41,809 nt of DNA from a virus (IMGVR_UViG_3300035704_000013:1-41809), one strand, 5' to 3'. Shown: positions 12,857 to 21,188, counted from the first letter of the stretch. Notes: generated from the letters alone by a model not told the origin. Translations and numbers: made by a program.

Positions 12857-12957
12857 AATCGTTTGATTTCGATCCTGATTCAAACAAGTCACTGAATTCA
12901 AACGGCGAGTTGACGCCCCCCTCCCCCGGGGTGGACTTGAGCTGTGGGGAGCGACCA

Positions 12958-13461
12958 ATGCCTCGAGGGGGCAAACGGGACGGTGCAGGCCGCCCGCGCG
13001 AGATCAAGCCTGACGACAAGAAGAAGGGCGTCTCGTTCGAAGAGCTGAGCCTGCGAAAGCAGAAGTATCTGGAAGGCCGGGCGAGCGGCAAGACGAAGTA
13101 TCAGGCCGCGCTCGATGCCGGCTATGCGGAGACGACGGCGCGGACCGCCAAGCAGCACATCGAGACCGATGATGTGCGCGAGGCCTTCGCCAGGCTGATC
13201 CAGTCGGTGATCCCCGCGGAGAAGGTCGTGGCGCGGATCGCCGAGGGCATGGACGCGATCGAGACGAAGTTCTACGCGTTCCAGGGCATGGTATTCGACC
13301 GTGAAGACTGCGTGGCCTGGACCGAGCGCAGGGAATACACAAAGCTGGCTGCTGAATATGGTCAGTACTTCGTTCCGACGGCGAAGACCGAGGGCGAGGT
13401 CGACCACAAGCACAGCGGCAACGTGAGCGTGACGGTGGAGTTCATCGGTGCAGAGGCCTAG
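12958..13461 (+). CDS. terS: Terminase small subunit
   Basis: 167 aa from ATG 12958 with GGGGAG upstream. RGGKRDGAGRPREIKP at the start is a common TerS N-terminus; KQKYLEGRASGKTKYQAALDAGYAETTARTAKQHIE is the helix-turn-helix that binds the packaging site; a helical oligomerisation part follows. It overlaps the large subunit by 14 nt. Together they recognise and cut the phage genome and feed it into the prohead. Confidence 0.9.
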   Translation: MPRGGKRDGAGRPREIKPDDKKKGVSFEELSLRKQKYLEGRASGKTKYQAALDAGYAETTARTAKQHIETDDVREAFARLIQSVIPAEKVVARIAEGMDAIETKFYAFQGMVFDREDCVAWTERREYTKLAAEYGQYFVPTAKTEGEVDHKHSGNVSVTVEFIGAEA

Positions 13462-14989
13462 CGCCGGCCCGATCGACCTGCGGATCCGCTTTCAGCCGAA
13501 GCAAAGCCAGTTCTGGAGATACGTAAGCGACTCCAGGCGTGGCTGCCCGACGAAGATCGGCTATGGTGGCGCCCGCGGCGGCGGCAAGAGTAAAGCCGGC
13601 CGCGACGTGATGATCCTGCTGTGCCTGACGTTTGCAGGCATCGACGCGATCATCATCCGGCGCAAGTGGAAGGATGTTTATCGGAATCACGTGGTTCCGA
13701 TGTTCCGCGAGTTCCCTGCTCTCAGGCAGTGGTGGAACGAGTCGAAGAAGACGCTGCAGTTTCCAAACGGCAGCAAGCTGGTCTTCGGCTACGCGGAGCA
13801 CAAGGATGACGTCTACGACTTCCAGGGTCAGGAATATGCATTCATCCTGGTCGAGGAAGCGACGCACTTCTGTGAAGAGGAGCTCAGGTTTCTCGAGACG
13901 TGCAACCGGTGGACGCAGAACCCGGTGATCGTGCCGAAGATGCTGTACACGACCAACCCCGGCAACGTTGGTCATGACTTCATCAAGCGCGTATTCGTGC
14001 TGAGGGACTTCACGCTGAACGAAGACCCTGATGACTACGTCTTTATCCAGGCGTACGGCTGGGACAACGTCGAGTGGGCGATCTCGGCGTTCCTGCAGGA
14101 CCTGAACGTTACCGCCGAGCAGTGGATCACGCTGACGGCAGAGCAACGGCGGCTGATGCTGGCCGCATCGATCGCTGAGTACTACGCGTCGACGGATGAA
14201 GAGCGCTTTCAGTTCTTCGTCACGCGCACCGATTACGGCAAGAAGCTGAACGCGCTGCCCGGGCAGGAGCGCGATGCCCATTTGTTCGGATCGTGGGACA
14301 GCTTTGTTGGCCAGTTCTTCTCTGAGTTCAACCGGAAGATCCACGTGGTGAAGCCGTTCCCGATCCCCAGTTATTGGGAGCGCTTCTCGAGCTTCGACTG
14401 GGGCTTCACGTCGCCGGCATGCACGCTCTGGTTTGCGGTAAGCCCGCAGAAGCAGGTGTTCGCCTATCGTGAGGCGTACGTCACGAAGCGCGATTCGACC
14501 TGGCTGGCGAAGAACAACGTGCGCATGACCGGCACCGAGAAGCTTCGCTACAACGTGTGCGATCCGGCGTGTTCGAACCCGAATCACGGTCCGTCGACGA
14601 CGGAGGTGATGGGACTAGCTGGCTGGCACATGATCGATGGCGACAACGAGCGCGTGAATGGCTGGGCTCGTGTCCGCGAATACCTGGCGTGGGAGATTGA
14701 CCCGAAGACGGGCATTCTCACGCGGCCGCCAGCGTTGCAGATCTTCGACGTGGATTCGTCGATGCCTGGCTACGGATGCCCGCACCTGATCCGCACGTTG
14801 CCAGCGCAGATCCACGACGAGTATGACCCGGAAGATATCGACACGAACGGCGAGGACCACGCGCCGGATACGTTGCGCTACGGGCTGATGACCAGACCGA
14901 GAGTTTCAGTGGTGCCGATCGAAGTGATGCCGGATGAGTATGCGGAAGCGACCCGGCGCGCCGATCACCATGAGAGAGGGCGAGCATGA
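13448..14989 (+). CDS. terL: Terminase large subunit
   Basis: 513 aa from GTG 13448. Walker A GGARGGGKS at about residues 40-48, Walker B FILVEEATHF near 133-142 and coupling motif YTTNPGN give the packaging ATPase. The C-terminal RNase H-like nuclease begins FSSFDWGFTSPACTLWF (first catalytic Asp), with a later NGEDHAPDTLRYGLM motif carrying the last acidic residues. Complete length for the family. The motor docks on the portal encoded at 21664. Confidence 0.95.
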   Translation: MQRPSAGPIDLRIRFQPKQSQFWRYVSDSRRGCPTKIGYGGARGGGKSKAGRDVMILLCLTFAGIDAIIIRRKWKDVYRNHVVPMFREFPALRQWWNESKKTLQFPNGSKLVFGYAEHKDDVYDFQGQEYAFILVEEATHFCEEELRFLETCNRWTQNPVIVPKMLYTTNPGNVGHDFIKRVFVLRDFTLNEDPDDYVFIQAYGWDNVEWAISAFLQDLNVTAEQWITLTAEQRRLMLAASIAEYYASTDEERFQFFVTRTDYGKKLNALPGQERDAHLFGSWDSFVGQFFSEFNRKIHVVKPFPIPSYWERFSSFDWGFTSPACTLWFAVSPQKQVFAYREAYVTKRDSTWLAKNNVRMTGTEKLRYNVCDPACSNPNHGPSTTEVMGLAGWHMIDGDNERVNGWARVREYLAWEIDPKTGILTRPPALQIFDVDSSMPGYGCPHLIRTLPAQIHDEYDPEDIDTNGEDHAPDTLRYGLMTRPRVSVVPIEVMPDEYAEATRRADHHERGRA

Positions 14990-15246
14990 CAAAACGTGAA
15001 GAGAAACGAATCGCGCGCAAGATGCTGAAGCTGCTGGCTGCGAAAGACGCCGGCAAACAGGCTTATGCCGAGGCCGACAAGTTGCTGGACGAGCTGGCGA
15101 ATGAAGTGGCGCTCGATCTCGCAGTGAAGCTGGACGATAGCGGCCGAGTGGCCAAGCTGGTCGATCAGTTCGCCGTGAAGACGATCGTCTGGAAGCCATG
15201 CGGCGTGCGTCGATTCGACGTCAAAGTGGAGCAGGGTGCGCGGTGA
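14986..15246 (+). CDS. Hypothetical small helical protein
   Basis: 86 aa, ATGA overlap with terL. Charged helical N-terminus (TKREEKRIARKMLKLLAAKDAGKQ), then an acidic mid-part and a short beta C-terminus (KTIVWKPCGVRRFDVKVE). Unrecognised. Downstream gene overlaps by four nucleotides. Confidence 0.65.
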   Translation: MTKREEKRIARKMLKLLAAKDAGKQAYAEADKLLDELANEVALDLAVKLDDSGRVAKLVDQFAVKTIVWKPCGVRRFDVKVEQGAR

Positions 15247-15419
15247 AGTACCTGCAGAGTACGCCGTTCCAGATCGCTGTCGTGGACCAGAGTGAACCAC
15301 GGCCGCAGATCGTGGAAGTGGGTGGACCGGCTACGCAGATCCCGGACGACGCGAAGTGTCCGAGCGGCAGGCACAACCGGCGACTCACTGAGTGCTGGTG
15401 CGAGCCGCCGGCTGAATAG
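15243..15419 (+). CDS. Hypothetical small protein with Cys-rich C-terminus
   Basis: 58 aa from GTG 15243 overlapping the previous stop. Starts VKYLQSTPFQIAVVDQSE and ends DAKCPSGRHNRRLTECWCEPP, a three-Cys/one-His set that may bind zinc. Last gene before a hairpin and a minus-strand small gene. Confidence 0.6.
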   Translation: MKYLQSTPFQIAVVDQSEPRPQIVEVGGPATQIPDDAKCPSGRHNRRLTECWCEPPAE

Positions 15420-15503
15420 TTATTTCGATTTGCGCGCTGTACCGCCGGCGCGCTGAGTCTTACGTTTCGTAGTCTTAGCGGGCTTTTTGTTGGCTGTTGC
15501 CAT
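15420..15503 (-). CDS. 27-aa Lys-rich histone H1-like peptide on the minus strand
   Basis: ATG at 15503 on the minus strand, preceded by AAGGAG at 10 nt and AGGA at 3 nt. The product begins MATANKKPAKTTKRK and ends GGTARKSK: about 11 of 27 residues are Lys or Arg, with Ala/Thr/Gly, like the AK-rich tails of bacterial H1-like proteins. It may bind nucleic acid. It converges on the terL operon and its DNA also forms the plus-strand hairpin below, so the reading could be accidental. Confidence 0.45.
   Translation of the reverse strand: MATANKKPAKTTKRKTQRAGGTARKSK
15451..15488 (+). terminator. Imperfect hairpin with T-run after the terminase operon
   Basis: Arms 15451-15464 and 15468-15480 pair with one G-U, one mismatch and one bulge around TTT; CTTTTTG follows at 15483-15489. 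On the plus strand it fits an intrinsic terminator. It lies inside the small minus-strand gene. Confidence 0.6.
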
Positions 15504-15532
15504 CGTTCCTATTCTCCTTCGCGCAGGTGCGC

Positions 15533-15721
15533 ATGCTGCCTAGCTTAAATGCAATCACGTTCTACGACGTGGCGCTGTTGGCGGCAATGCACATCAGCTG
15601 GCCGGAGTTGAACGACGCGGTTGCTCGAGTGGAAGCGGCGGAACGAGCGATGGAGCAGCGCAAGCAGAGATTTCCAGTGATTGATCCCGGCATGTTTCGG
15701 CCGGGTAACTGCCTCGAGTAG
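15533..15721 (+). CDS. Hypothetical small protein
   Basis: 62 aa from ATG 15533 (MLPSLNAITFYDVALLAAMHISWPEL...). A hydrophobic N-terminal third is followed by a charged helix (DAVARVEAAERAMEQRKQRF). Not a clear membrane segment. Unrecognised; one of several small genes between terminase and the fibre-like gene. Confidence 0.5.
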   Translation: MLPSLNAITFYDVALLAAMHISWPELNDAVARVEAAERAMEQRKQRFPVIDPGMFRPGNCLE

Positions 15722-15730
15722 GAACTCCCC

Positions 15731-15925
15731 GTGACAGTACCTGAATTCGACGCCGCTGCGTGGCGCAACGGCATGCGCCGAAGTGTGGAAAAGATGCGGG
15801 TCCGCCGCGGGCTGATGGATTACCTGATCGCGCGCACTAACGAGATCTGCGATGCATACGACATTCCGGTGCTCGGTGGGATCGCTGGAACCAAAGCTGA
15901 TGGTGATTCGGTTGGCCAGGCATAA
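15731..15925 (+). CDS. Hypothetical small protein
   Basis: 64 aa from GTG, with AGGAA 7 nt upstream. Helical (FDAAAWRNGMRRSVEKMRVRRGLMDYLIARTNEICDAYDI) and then a Gly-rich end. Unrecognised. Confidence 0.5.
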   Translation: MTVPEFDAAAWRNGMRRSVEKMRVRRGLMDYLIARTNEICDAYDIPVLGGIAGTKADGDSVGQA

Positions 15926-15930
15926 GCGAC

Positions 15931-16254
15931 ATGGCGCGCGAGTTCAAGCTCTGCGAATTCTGTCCTCGGACGTTCGCGCATGAACGCGGAGACGGGCGCA
16001 AATACTGCGGGTACTGCGATCCCTCAGGCGAGCTCGAGCGGCCATCGCCTCGATCCGACGCGCACCAGCCTATCCGGACGTTCGACGCCGGCGCCGCGGG
16101 TGGAAGCAGTAGCGCCTACCGTCAGACGGTGCGCGCAATGCGGGAGCGAGGACCGGGTGGTCCTGGTCGAAGGCGAACTGGACGCGATGGGGCGGCAGAA
16201 GTACGACCACAGCGTGACCGTCGATCTTCGATATCTGACCGGCGTCTCGACTGA
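15931..16254 (+). CDS. Zinc-finger N-terminus, probably continued in another frame
   Basis: ATG 15931 gives MAREFKLCEFCPRTFAHERGD followed by KYCGYCDPSG, a convincing CxxC...CxxC finger. After about residue 45 the frame becomes Arg/Gly-rich and unnatural and stops at 16254. The +1 frame from there on is natural and has another CxxC. Either two genes overlap by about 275 nt, or one zinc-ribbon protein spans 15931-16459 with a frame change near 16040-16110. Confidence 0.5.
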   Translation: MAREFKLCEFCPRTFAHERGDGRKYCGYCDPSGELERPSPRSDAHQPIRTFDAGAAGGSSSAYRQTVRAMRERGPGGPGRRRTGRDGAAEVRPQRDRRSSISDRRLD

Positions 16255-16459
16255 AGCCGAGGCGCTGAACAAGATGACGCCTTATCTGAAGTCGAAGGGC
16301 TGGGCCTACAAGTTCTGGCAGCGCCGCCATGCGATGGAACGGATGATCTGCCGGCCATGCATGCGGGAAGTGGAATTGATGGAGCGCGACTGGCGCACCA
16401 AACGCGACGGCGAGCGCCGCGCGAACACTGAGTCATTTTACGGAGAGTTATGCAGCTAG
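15980..16459 (+). CDS. Protein with two CxxC motifs, C-terminal part of a probable split gene
   Basis: Open from ATG 15980. The convincing part starts near 16095: VEAVAPTVRRCAQCGSEDRVVLVEGELDAMGRQKYDHSVTVDLRYL, then KMTPYLKSKGWAYKFWQRRHAMERMICRPCMREVEL. The two CxxC pairs would bind one zinc. Third positions are G/C-rich. The first 35 residues are less natural and may not be the true N-terminus. The end overlaps the fibre-like gene by 10 nt. Confidence 0.6.
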   Translation: MNAETGANTAGTAIPQASSSGHRLDPTRTSLSGRSTPAPRVEAVAPTVRRCAQCGSEDRVVLVEGELDAMGRQKYDHSVTVDLRYLTGVSTEAEALNKMTPYLKSKGWAYKFWQRRHAMERMICRPCMREVELMERDWRTKRDGERRANTESFYGELCS

Positions 16460-18975
16460 TTCGGAGGATCATCACGGTCTTCATTCTCGCGGTGTGCGCG
16501 TTGATGTGTTTTTCGCTTTACGCACAGGCGACGGTGACGATCACGGTGCATCCACAGGATTTGAGCTCGAGCGCGGCGCCGGATGCTTCGACCAGCGTTG
16601 TGGCCACGCTGCGCGGTTGCGGTTCGAACCCGCCGATCGTGGTGGGCACATCGATGCTGGCGCCGACCTCGAAGACATTCACGCCGGTAATTGGCGTGGT
16701 GACGATGCCGCTCTACTCGTCGAGTGAAATCTCGTGCGGCGGACAGACGGGCGTGACCTGGTACGACATCACCATGCAGTCGGACGGATCCGACGTGTGG
16801 AAGGCATCGTATACCTTCACCGCGGGTGGCGATCTCTCGACGATGGCGCCGAACACGAGCGCGCCGGTGGTGGCAGCACCGACTGGCGATAGCACGTACG
16901 CGCGACTTGATAATGCCAACACCGGTTCATGGTTGCCGCTGTTGGGCGGAGACCCGACTCTCCCTCTGGGTGGCGCGACGAAGCAGTACGTCGACAACCT
17001 GCCGACACGAAATCTGGGGTTCACCGGTTCGAACACGCACAGCGGAACAGAAACGTTCACGGGCTCCGGCAACAAGTTCACTTTCCTTAGTGGTCGGGTT
17101 GATGCCTCCATGCCGCAGTTCGCGGGCGTGGACATGTGCGCGAGCATCAACAATGCCCGCGCTTACGTCGTGAGCCTGGGTTACGGCTTCGGCGAGATCG
17201 ATGCGACTGGCTTTCATGGGCGGCAGGACGTAATCACGAATTGCTTTGCCAACTCGCCGGCGAACGCCACGACGCCGCAGCCTTGGCTTGAGATGCTGAA
17301 GCTGGCGCCCGACGTGAAGATTCCTACCTCCGTCGCGCAGAATCCTTCAACCGGCACTTTCATTGACGGCGGCTCACCGTGGGTCTGGCCGGTGCAGGGA
17401 TCAGCGCAGTTCGCCTCGCAGATGGGTGCGCAATTCATCGCAGCGGACGGCTTCAATTACACGACGCAAAAGGCCGTGCTCGTGCTCGGCTACAACGCCG
17501 GCACCACGAACCCGCGTGCCGTGTGGCTCCAGAATCTCGGTGTAAATTGCATCTCGCCCAGTGGTACTTATACCTCCGGCTCGATCGGCATTTATAACGA
17601 CCAGTCGCAGGAGAACACGGGCGGTGAAGGCGTATTCGTCAACGGCTGCACGACGGACATCAAGATCGAGAACACCGGGTCCTTTTCCGGAGCGCAGAAC
17701 TCGGGGCCTTGGAAGCGGCTGGTGCTCCAGTCTGTTGGCGTCCCGACGAGTGAAACCAACTGGGTAGCATTCGATTACTGCTCGACTTCCGGTTTCTGCA
17801 AAACGAATCGCGGCATTGACGGCGCGACCATTTCCGGGCCGACTGGCGGCGCCGCTGGATCGGTGGGAGTTGCGGTCAACTCCAGCGACATCGCGGTTCG
17901 CAACGTCTCGTGTGAGGAAGTGCAGTTCTGCGTAGAACTGGCAAAGACCCACGCCGCGAAGGGCGTGACGATCGATAACATCACCGGCCAGGGTCACCCT
18001 GACTTCAATATGCAGGCCGTGCTGCATGTGGTACCTGGTTCGATCACCGCATTCACCGCCTTCAACATCTCATCGGCAGAAGGCCAGCGCAGTGACTACG
18101 TGATTCAGGACGAGGGCACTGGCGGTCTGACGCTATGTGGACAGGCCTCTATCACGGCTGGCAGTCCATGCTTCGGCGCAACCAAGACAACACCGGTTGT
18201 GACCTTCTACTCATGCAGCACGCAGAGCGGCTATGGCGTGCCTCGAAAGTGCATCTGGAACACTCCAGCACAGCAGGGTTTCGGCACTGATGGCGGCGCC
18301 ACGAGCACCAGCGCGAACCTGACGCTCGATGCCACCAGTTTCGCCCAGACCCTCGTGATCACACCATCAAGTTCAGCCGGTTTGACCGCCATGCTGCCGG
18401 CAACGCCGCCGAACAAGAACTGGTACGCGACCATCATCAACGGCTCGCTCGGATTCCCACTGTTCATCTCACCGAACGGCGTGAACCTCATGGGTTCGAC
18501 TGCCACCTGGACAGTGGCGCCGCAGACGAGTTGCATGGTCTACACCAACGGCACTAGCTACTACGCGGCGTGCAGCGCGGCGCAGACCTCGCTGATCGCG
18601 CTGCCCAACGCGCTCTCCATCACGACATCGAGCGGCGACCAGAACATCACGTGTCGCGTGGCCGGCGGCGCCTGCCCTGCCGGAATGTATCGCATCACCG
18701 TTCACGCCACAGTGACCGCAGCCGGCACGGCTGGGACGTTCCAGCCCTATTGCGGATATACCGACCAGTCCGGCACCGCCCACAACCCTGTGAACGCCAC
18801 TGCCCTGGGGCTTAATTCCACCAGCCTGACGGCCATCGGCAACACCTATGCAGGTGAATGTGTGGTGGAGAGCAAGGGTACCGGCAACATCAAGTACGGC
18901 GTGAGCTTCGCTGGTGCCACCGGAACGCCAACCGTGCGCGTGAACGCCGCGGCGGAGCGTATCTCGATTCAATAG
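16450..18975 (+). CDS. Fibre/tailspike-like protein with a Sec signal peptide
   Basis: 841 aa from ATG with GGAGAG upstream. Residues 1-27 form a textbook signal peptide: basic MQLVRR, a hydrophobic core (IITVFILAVCALMCFSL) and AQA before TVTITV. The rest is Ser/Thr/Gly-rich with many Cys. GGATKQYVDNLP near residue 180 is a motif typical of phage tail fibres; the centre (VDMCASINNARAYVVSLGYGFGEIDATGF..., IGIYNDQSQ, NCISPSG) looks like a right-handed beta-helix with pectate-lyase-like turns; the C-terminal part is beta-rich. Virion fibres normally lack signal peptides, so this may be displayed on the host surface or secreted. It sits just before the lysis genes. Confidence 0.75.
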   Translation: MQLVRRIITVFILAVCALMCFSLYAQATVTITVHPQDLSSSAAPDASTSVVATLRGCGSNPPIVVGTSMLAPTSKTFTPVIGVVTMPLYSSSEISCGGQTGVTWYDITMQSDGSDVWKASYTFTAGGDLSTMAPNTSAPVVAAPTGDSTYARLDNANTGSWLPLLGGDPTLPLGGATKQYVDNLPTRNLGFTGSNTHSGTETFTGSGNKFTFLSGRVDASMPQFAGVDMCASINNARAYVVSLGYGFGEIDATGFHGRQDVITNCFANSPANATTPQPWLEMLKLAPDVKIPTSVAQNPSTGTFIDGGSPWVWPVQGSAQFASQMGAQFIAADGFNYTTQKAVLVLGYNAGTTNPRAVWLQNLGVNCISPSGTYTSGSIGIYNDQSQENTGGEGVFVNGCTTDIKIENTGSFSGAQNSGPWKRLVLQSVGVPTSETNWVAFDYCSTSGFCKTNRGIDGATISGPTGGAAGSVGVAVNSSDIAVRNVSCEEVQFCVELAKTHAAKGVTIDNITGQGHPDFNMQAVLHVVPGSITAFTAFNISSAEGQRSDYVIQDEGTGGLTLCGQASITAGSPCFGATKTTPVVTFYSCSTQSGYGVPRKCIWNTPAQQGFGTDGGATSTSANLTLDATSFAQTLVITPSSSAGLTAMLPATPPNKNWYATIINGSLGFPLFISPNGVNLMGSTATWTVAPQTSCMVYTNGTSYYAACSAAQTSLIALPNALSITTSSGDQNITCRVAGGACPAGMYRITVHATVTAAGTAGTFQPYCGYTDQSGTAHNPVNATALGLNSTSLTAIGNTYAGECVVESKGTGNIKYGVSFAGATGTPTVRVNAAAERISIQ

Positions 18976-18985
18976 TTTTGCGTTT

Positions 18986-19060
18986 CGCAGGCCAACCAGC
19001 CTGCGATTCGGGCGAGTGTGTGCGTGTAAATCTCTGGGGGAGCAGGCACGCCGCACTCGC
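18986..19060 (+). terminator. Two stem-loops after the fibre-like gene
   Basis: A perfect 7-bp stem CGCAGGC/GCCTGCG (18986-18992 with 18999-19005) is followed by a larger hairpin: GCGAGTG (19012-19018) with CACTCGC (19054-19060) and an inner GCGTG/CACGC. CTCTGATTTT follows. Likely 3'-end processing or termination; the T-run is weak. Confidence 0.45.
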
Positions 19061-19090
19061 CTCTGATTTTGCTGGGGGAACAAATCAACC

Positions 19091-19405
19091 ATGACGCCAC
19101 TAGCGGCGACTGCGCCGACGCCCGACGTCGTCTTCATGCTCGGCCAACTGATGGAACGGACTGAGGGACTTCCTCAGCTGAAGAAGGACCTGGCCGGCGT
19201 GATCATCGCGCTTGCGGCTCTGCAGGAAGACTTTGAGACGCACCGGATTGAGACCAACGACGAGCTGAGGCGGATCCGCAATGGCGCGGCGCGCACCAGG
19301 ACCTGGCTCACGAACCTGCGTACCGAATGGAAAGTAGCGATCGCGCTGACGGCGTTGTTTAGCAAGGAACTGCTCGAGCAGGCGTGGAAAAGGCTGGCGC
19401 ACTGA
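19091..19405 (+). CDS. Small coiled-coil protein of the lysis region
   Basis: 104 aa. LMERTEGLPQLKKDLAGVIIALAALQEDFETHRIETNDELRRIRNG is coiled-coil-like, followed by WKVAIALTALFSKELLEQAWKRL, a weak hydrophobic helix. It joins the endolysin gene at TGATG. Its position suggests a lysis accessory, but it has no clear membrane span. Confidence 0.6.
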   Translation: MTPLAATAPTPDVVFMLGQLMERTEGLPQLKKDLAGVIIALAALQEDFETHRIETNDELRRIRNGAARTRTWLTNLRTEWKVAIALTALFSKELLEQAWKRLAH

Positions 19406-19896
19406 TGGACACCTCGAAGGTGGCAGCGGCGGTCCGCTGTCCGCAACACAACATCGAGGCGAACTGGCCCGCGATCGATATCTGCCTGAAGGACCTGGGC
19501 TGCTACTCGCGCGAGGTGACGATCGCCGCGCTTGCGACGATTGCGGTGGAGACGGCGTACAAGTTCGAGCCGATCAAGGAATTCGGCTCTGAAGCATATC
19601 TCCGCGCGAAGAAGTACTTCCCGTTCTTCGGCCGCGGATACGTGCAGATCACCTGGGAAGAAAACTATCGGCATTACGGCCAGCTGCTGGCGATCGACCT
19701 GGTTGGCGAACCGGATCGTGCGCTGAACCCGAACGTAGCGGCCTCGATCCTGGCGGCGTACTTCCGTGAGCACCACATCCAGGTCGCGGCCGGGGCGAAG
19801 AACTGGACCCGCGTGCGCGAGCTGGTGAACGGCGGCCACAACAACCTGGCTGAATTTCTCGCGATCGTAGCGAAGCTTGAAGAGGTGATGCAGTGA
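19405..19896 (+). CDS. GH19-type endolysin
   Basis: 163 aa from ATG 19405. ATIAVETAYKFEPIKEFGSEAYL carries the catalytic Glu pair expected for GH19 (about E49 and E59), and YFPFFGRGYVQITWEENYRHYG is the conserved GRGxxQITxxxNY substrate site. Such enzymes cut the glycan strands of peptidoglycan. No signal peptide, so release needs the holin encoded next, which overlaps by four nucleotides. Confidence 0.9.
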   Translation: MDTSKVAAAVRCPQHNIEANWPAIDICLKDLGCYSREVTIAALATIAVETAYKFEPIKEFGSEAYLRAKKYFPFFGRGYVQITWEENYRHYGQLLAIDLVGEPDRALNPNVAASILAAYFREHHIQVAAGAKNWTRVRELVNGGHNNLAEFLAIVAKLEEVMQ

Positions 19897-20435
19897 AGGA
19901 TTTTCTGAAGAAAGCATTTCCCTACCTGACGATCGCGGCCTCGGCCGTGCCAGGCGGGGACCTGGCAATGTCGACACTCGGGCAGATCCTGAAGGTTCAG
20001 CCGGCGCCAGGCGCGAAGGACGTGACCTGGGAAGACATGGGTAATGCACTGATCAACGCCACGCCTGAACAGCGACTGGCGCTCCAGCAGGAAGAGAACC
20101 GCCACACGGAAGTGATGCAGCAGATGGGCATCAACAGCGCGGAAGAGTTCGAGCGCGTTTCCGCCGGCGATCGAGATTCAGCGCGTAAACGCGAGATGTC
20201 GGTGAAGGATAAGGTTCCTGCGATCCTCGCGATCGTAGTTACGGTGGGCTTCTTCGCGTCGCTGTGGTGGGTGTTTATTCACGGCGTGAAGCCGGAGTCG
20301 CACGATCTGGCGATCCTGGAGCTGCAAACGCTGGCGACCGCGTGGGTTGGCATCATCGCGTACTACTTCGGCTCTTCGGCCGGAAGCGCGCGCAAAACGG
20401 AACTGCTGGCCGCGGCGCCGCCAGTCACGAAGTAA
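19893..20435 (+). CDS. Holin with two predicted transmembrane helices
   Basis: 180 aa from GTG. An N-terminal soluble part (TPEQRLALQQEENRHTEVM...AGDRDSARKREM) precedes two hydrophobic segments at about 108-130 (VPAILAIVVTVGFFASLWWVF) and 143-160 (LQTLATAWVGIIAYYFG). GSSAGSARK at the end is typical of the holin group with this layout. It forms membrane holes that let the endolysin reach the wall. Confidence 0.8.
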   Translation: MKDFLKKAFPYLTIAASAVPGGDLAMSTLGQILKVQPAPGAKDVTWEDMGNALINATPEQRLALQQEENRHTEVMQQMGINSAEEFERVSAGDRDSARKREMSVKDKVPAILAIVVTVGFFASLWWVFIHGVKPESHDLAILELQTLATAWVGIIAYYFGSSAGSARKTELLAAAPPVTK

Positions 20436-20465
20436 ATCGCAATATCACAATATCGAGGTTCTCAG

Positions 20466-20921
20466 ATGGCCAAGACGAAGACAAACGACGCGTTCTCCAG
20501 CGGGATGCGCGGCAAAGAAAAGGGCGGCGGCACCAAACAGCACGCCGGCGGCACAGTCGGCAACCCGAAGGGCGAGAAGCCCACGGCACATTCCAGCGGG
20601 ATGCGCGGCAGCGAAAAGCCGAAGCAGGCGCCCGACTCGGCGAACCTGACCACTAGCGACACGTCGCGTGCGGGCGGTGAAAACGCACGCATTCCGAACA
20701 CGCACATTGGTGATCCCGGGGCTGAGAACAGCGCGAACGTTCAGAAAGTGGCGCCGGCGATGAACGATGGCACGCTGCAACAGCACACCTCCGACGCGTA
20801 CGGCATGGACGGCAACTCGCTCGAGCGCGCTGCACTCGGGATGCAGCCGGATGTCCAGGAAGACGACACACACCTGAACATTCGCATCCCGAAGGCCTCG
20901 ATCAAGCGCAGCGGGAAGTAG
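20466..20921 (+). CDS. Hypothetical low-complexity protein
   Basis: 151 aa, Gly/Lys/Ser/Asn-rich and probably disordered. SSGMRGxEK occurs twice (near residues 11 and 41). Ends with a more ordered segment (HLNIRIPKASIKRSGK). GAGG lies upstream of the ATG. Similar in style to the gene at 24112. Role unknown; possibly a minor virion or decoration component. Confidence 0.6.
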   Translation: MAKTKTNDAFSSGMRGKEKGGGTKQHAGGTVGNPKGEKPTAHSSGMRGSEKPKQAPDSANLTTSDTSRAGGENARIPNTHIGDPGAENSANVQKVAPAMNDGTLQQHTSDAYGMDGNSLERAALGMQPDVQEDDTHLNIRIPKASIKRSGK

Positions 20922-21188
20922 ATGCCGCGCCAGTATCGGTGCCGGTCCTGCGGCCGGCAACACACGGGTGACGGCAACCTGCATTGCTCCAAAGGTTGCG
21001 CGAACGATTACGCGCAGGCCTCAGAGCAGGCGGTGAAAGCGCTCACGGCAGAAGGTTTTTCGCGCGACACGTCGACGCCGAACCTCTTTTGGAGGGACGG
21101 CGCCGCGGTGAGTCTCGAACAGGTGATCCATGAAGGTATTAAGCAGGCTGTGGCAGCGCATTCGCGCGCTGTTTCAGCACGAAGCTAA
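20922..21188 (+). CDS. Small zinc-finger-like protein
   Basis: 88 aa. MPRQYRCRSCGRQHTGDGNLHCSKGCANDYAQ has CxxC...CxxxC, a one-zinc finger. The remainder is helical. Its last 59 nt overlap the next gene. Confidence 0.6.
   Translation: MPRQYRCRSCGRQHTGDGNLHCSKGCANDYAQASEQAVKALTAEGFSRDTSTPNLFWRDGAAVSLEQVIHEGIKQAVAAHSRAVSARS

Noticed and set aside
13442-14587. Long open frame opposite terL (381 codons, minus strand)
   Set aside because: Its product is Arg/His/Val-rich nonsense with no motif, while the plus strand encodes an unmistakable terminase. High G+C makes such antisense frames common.
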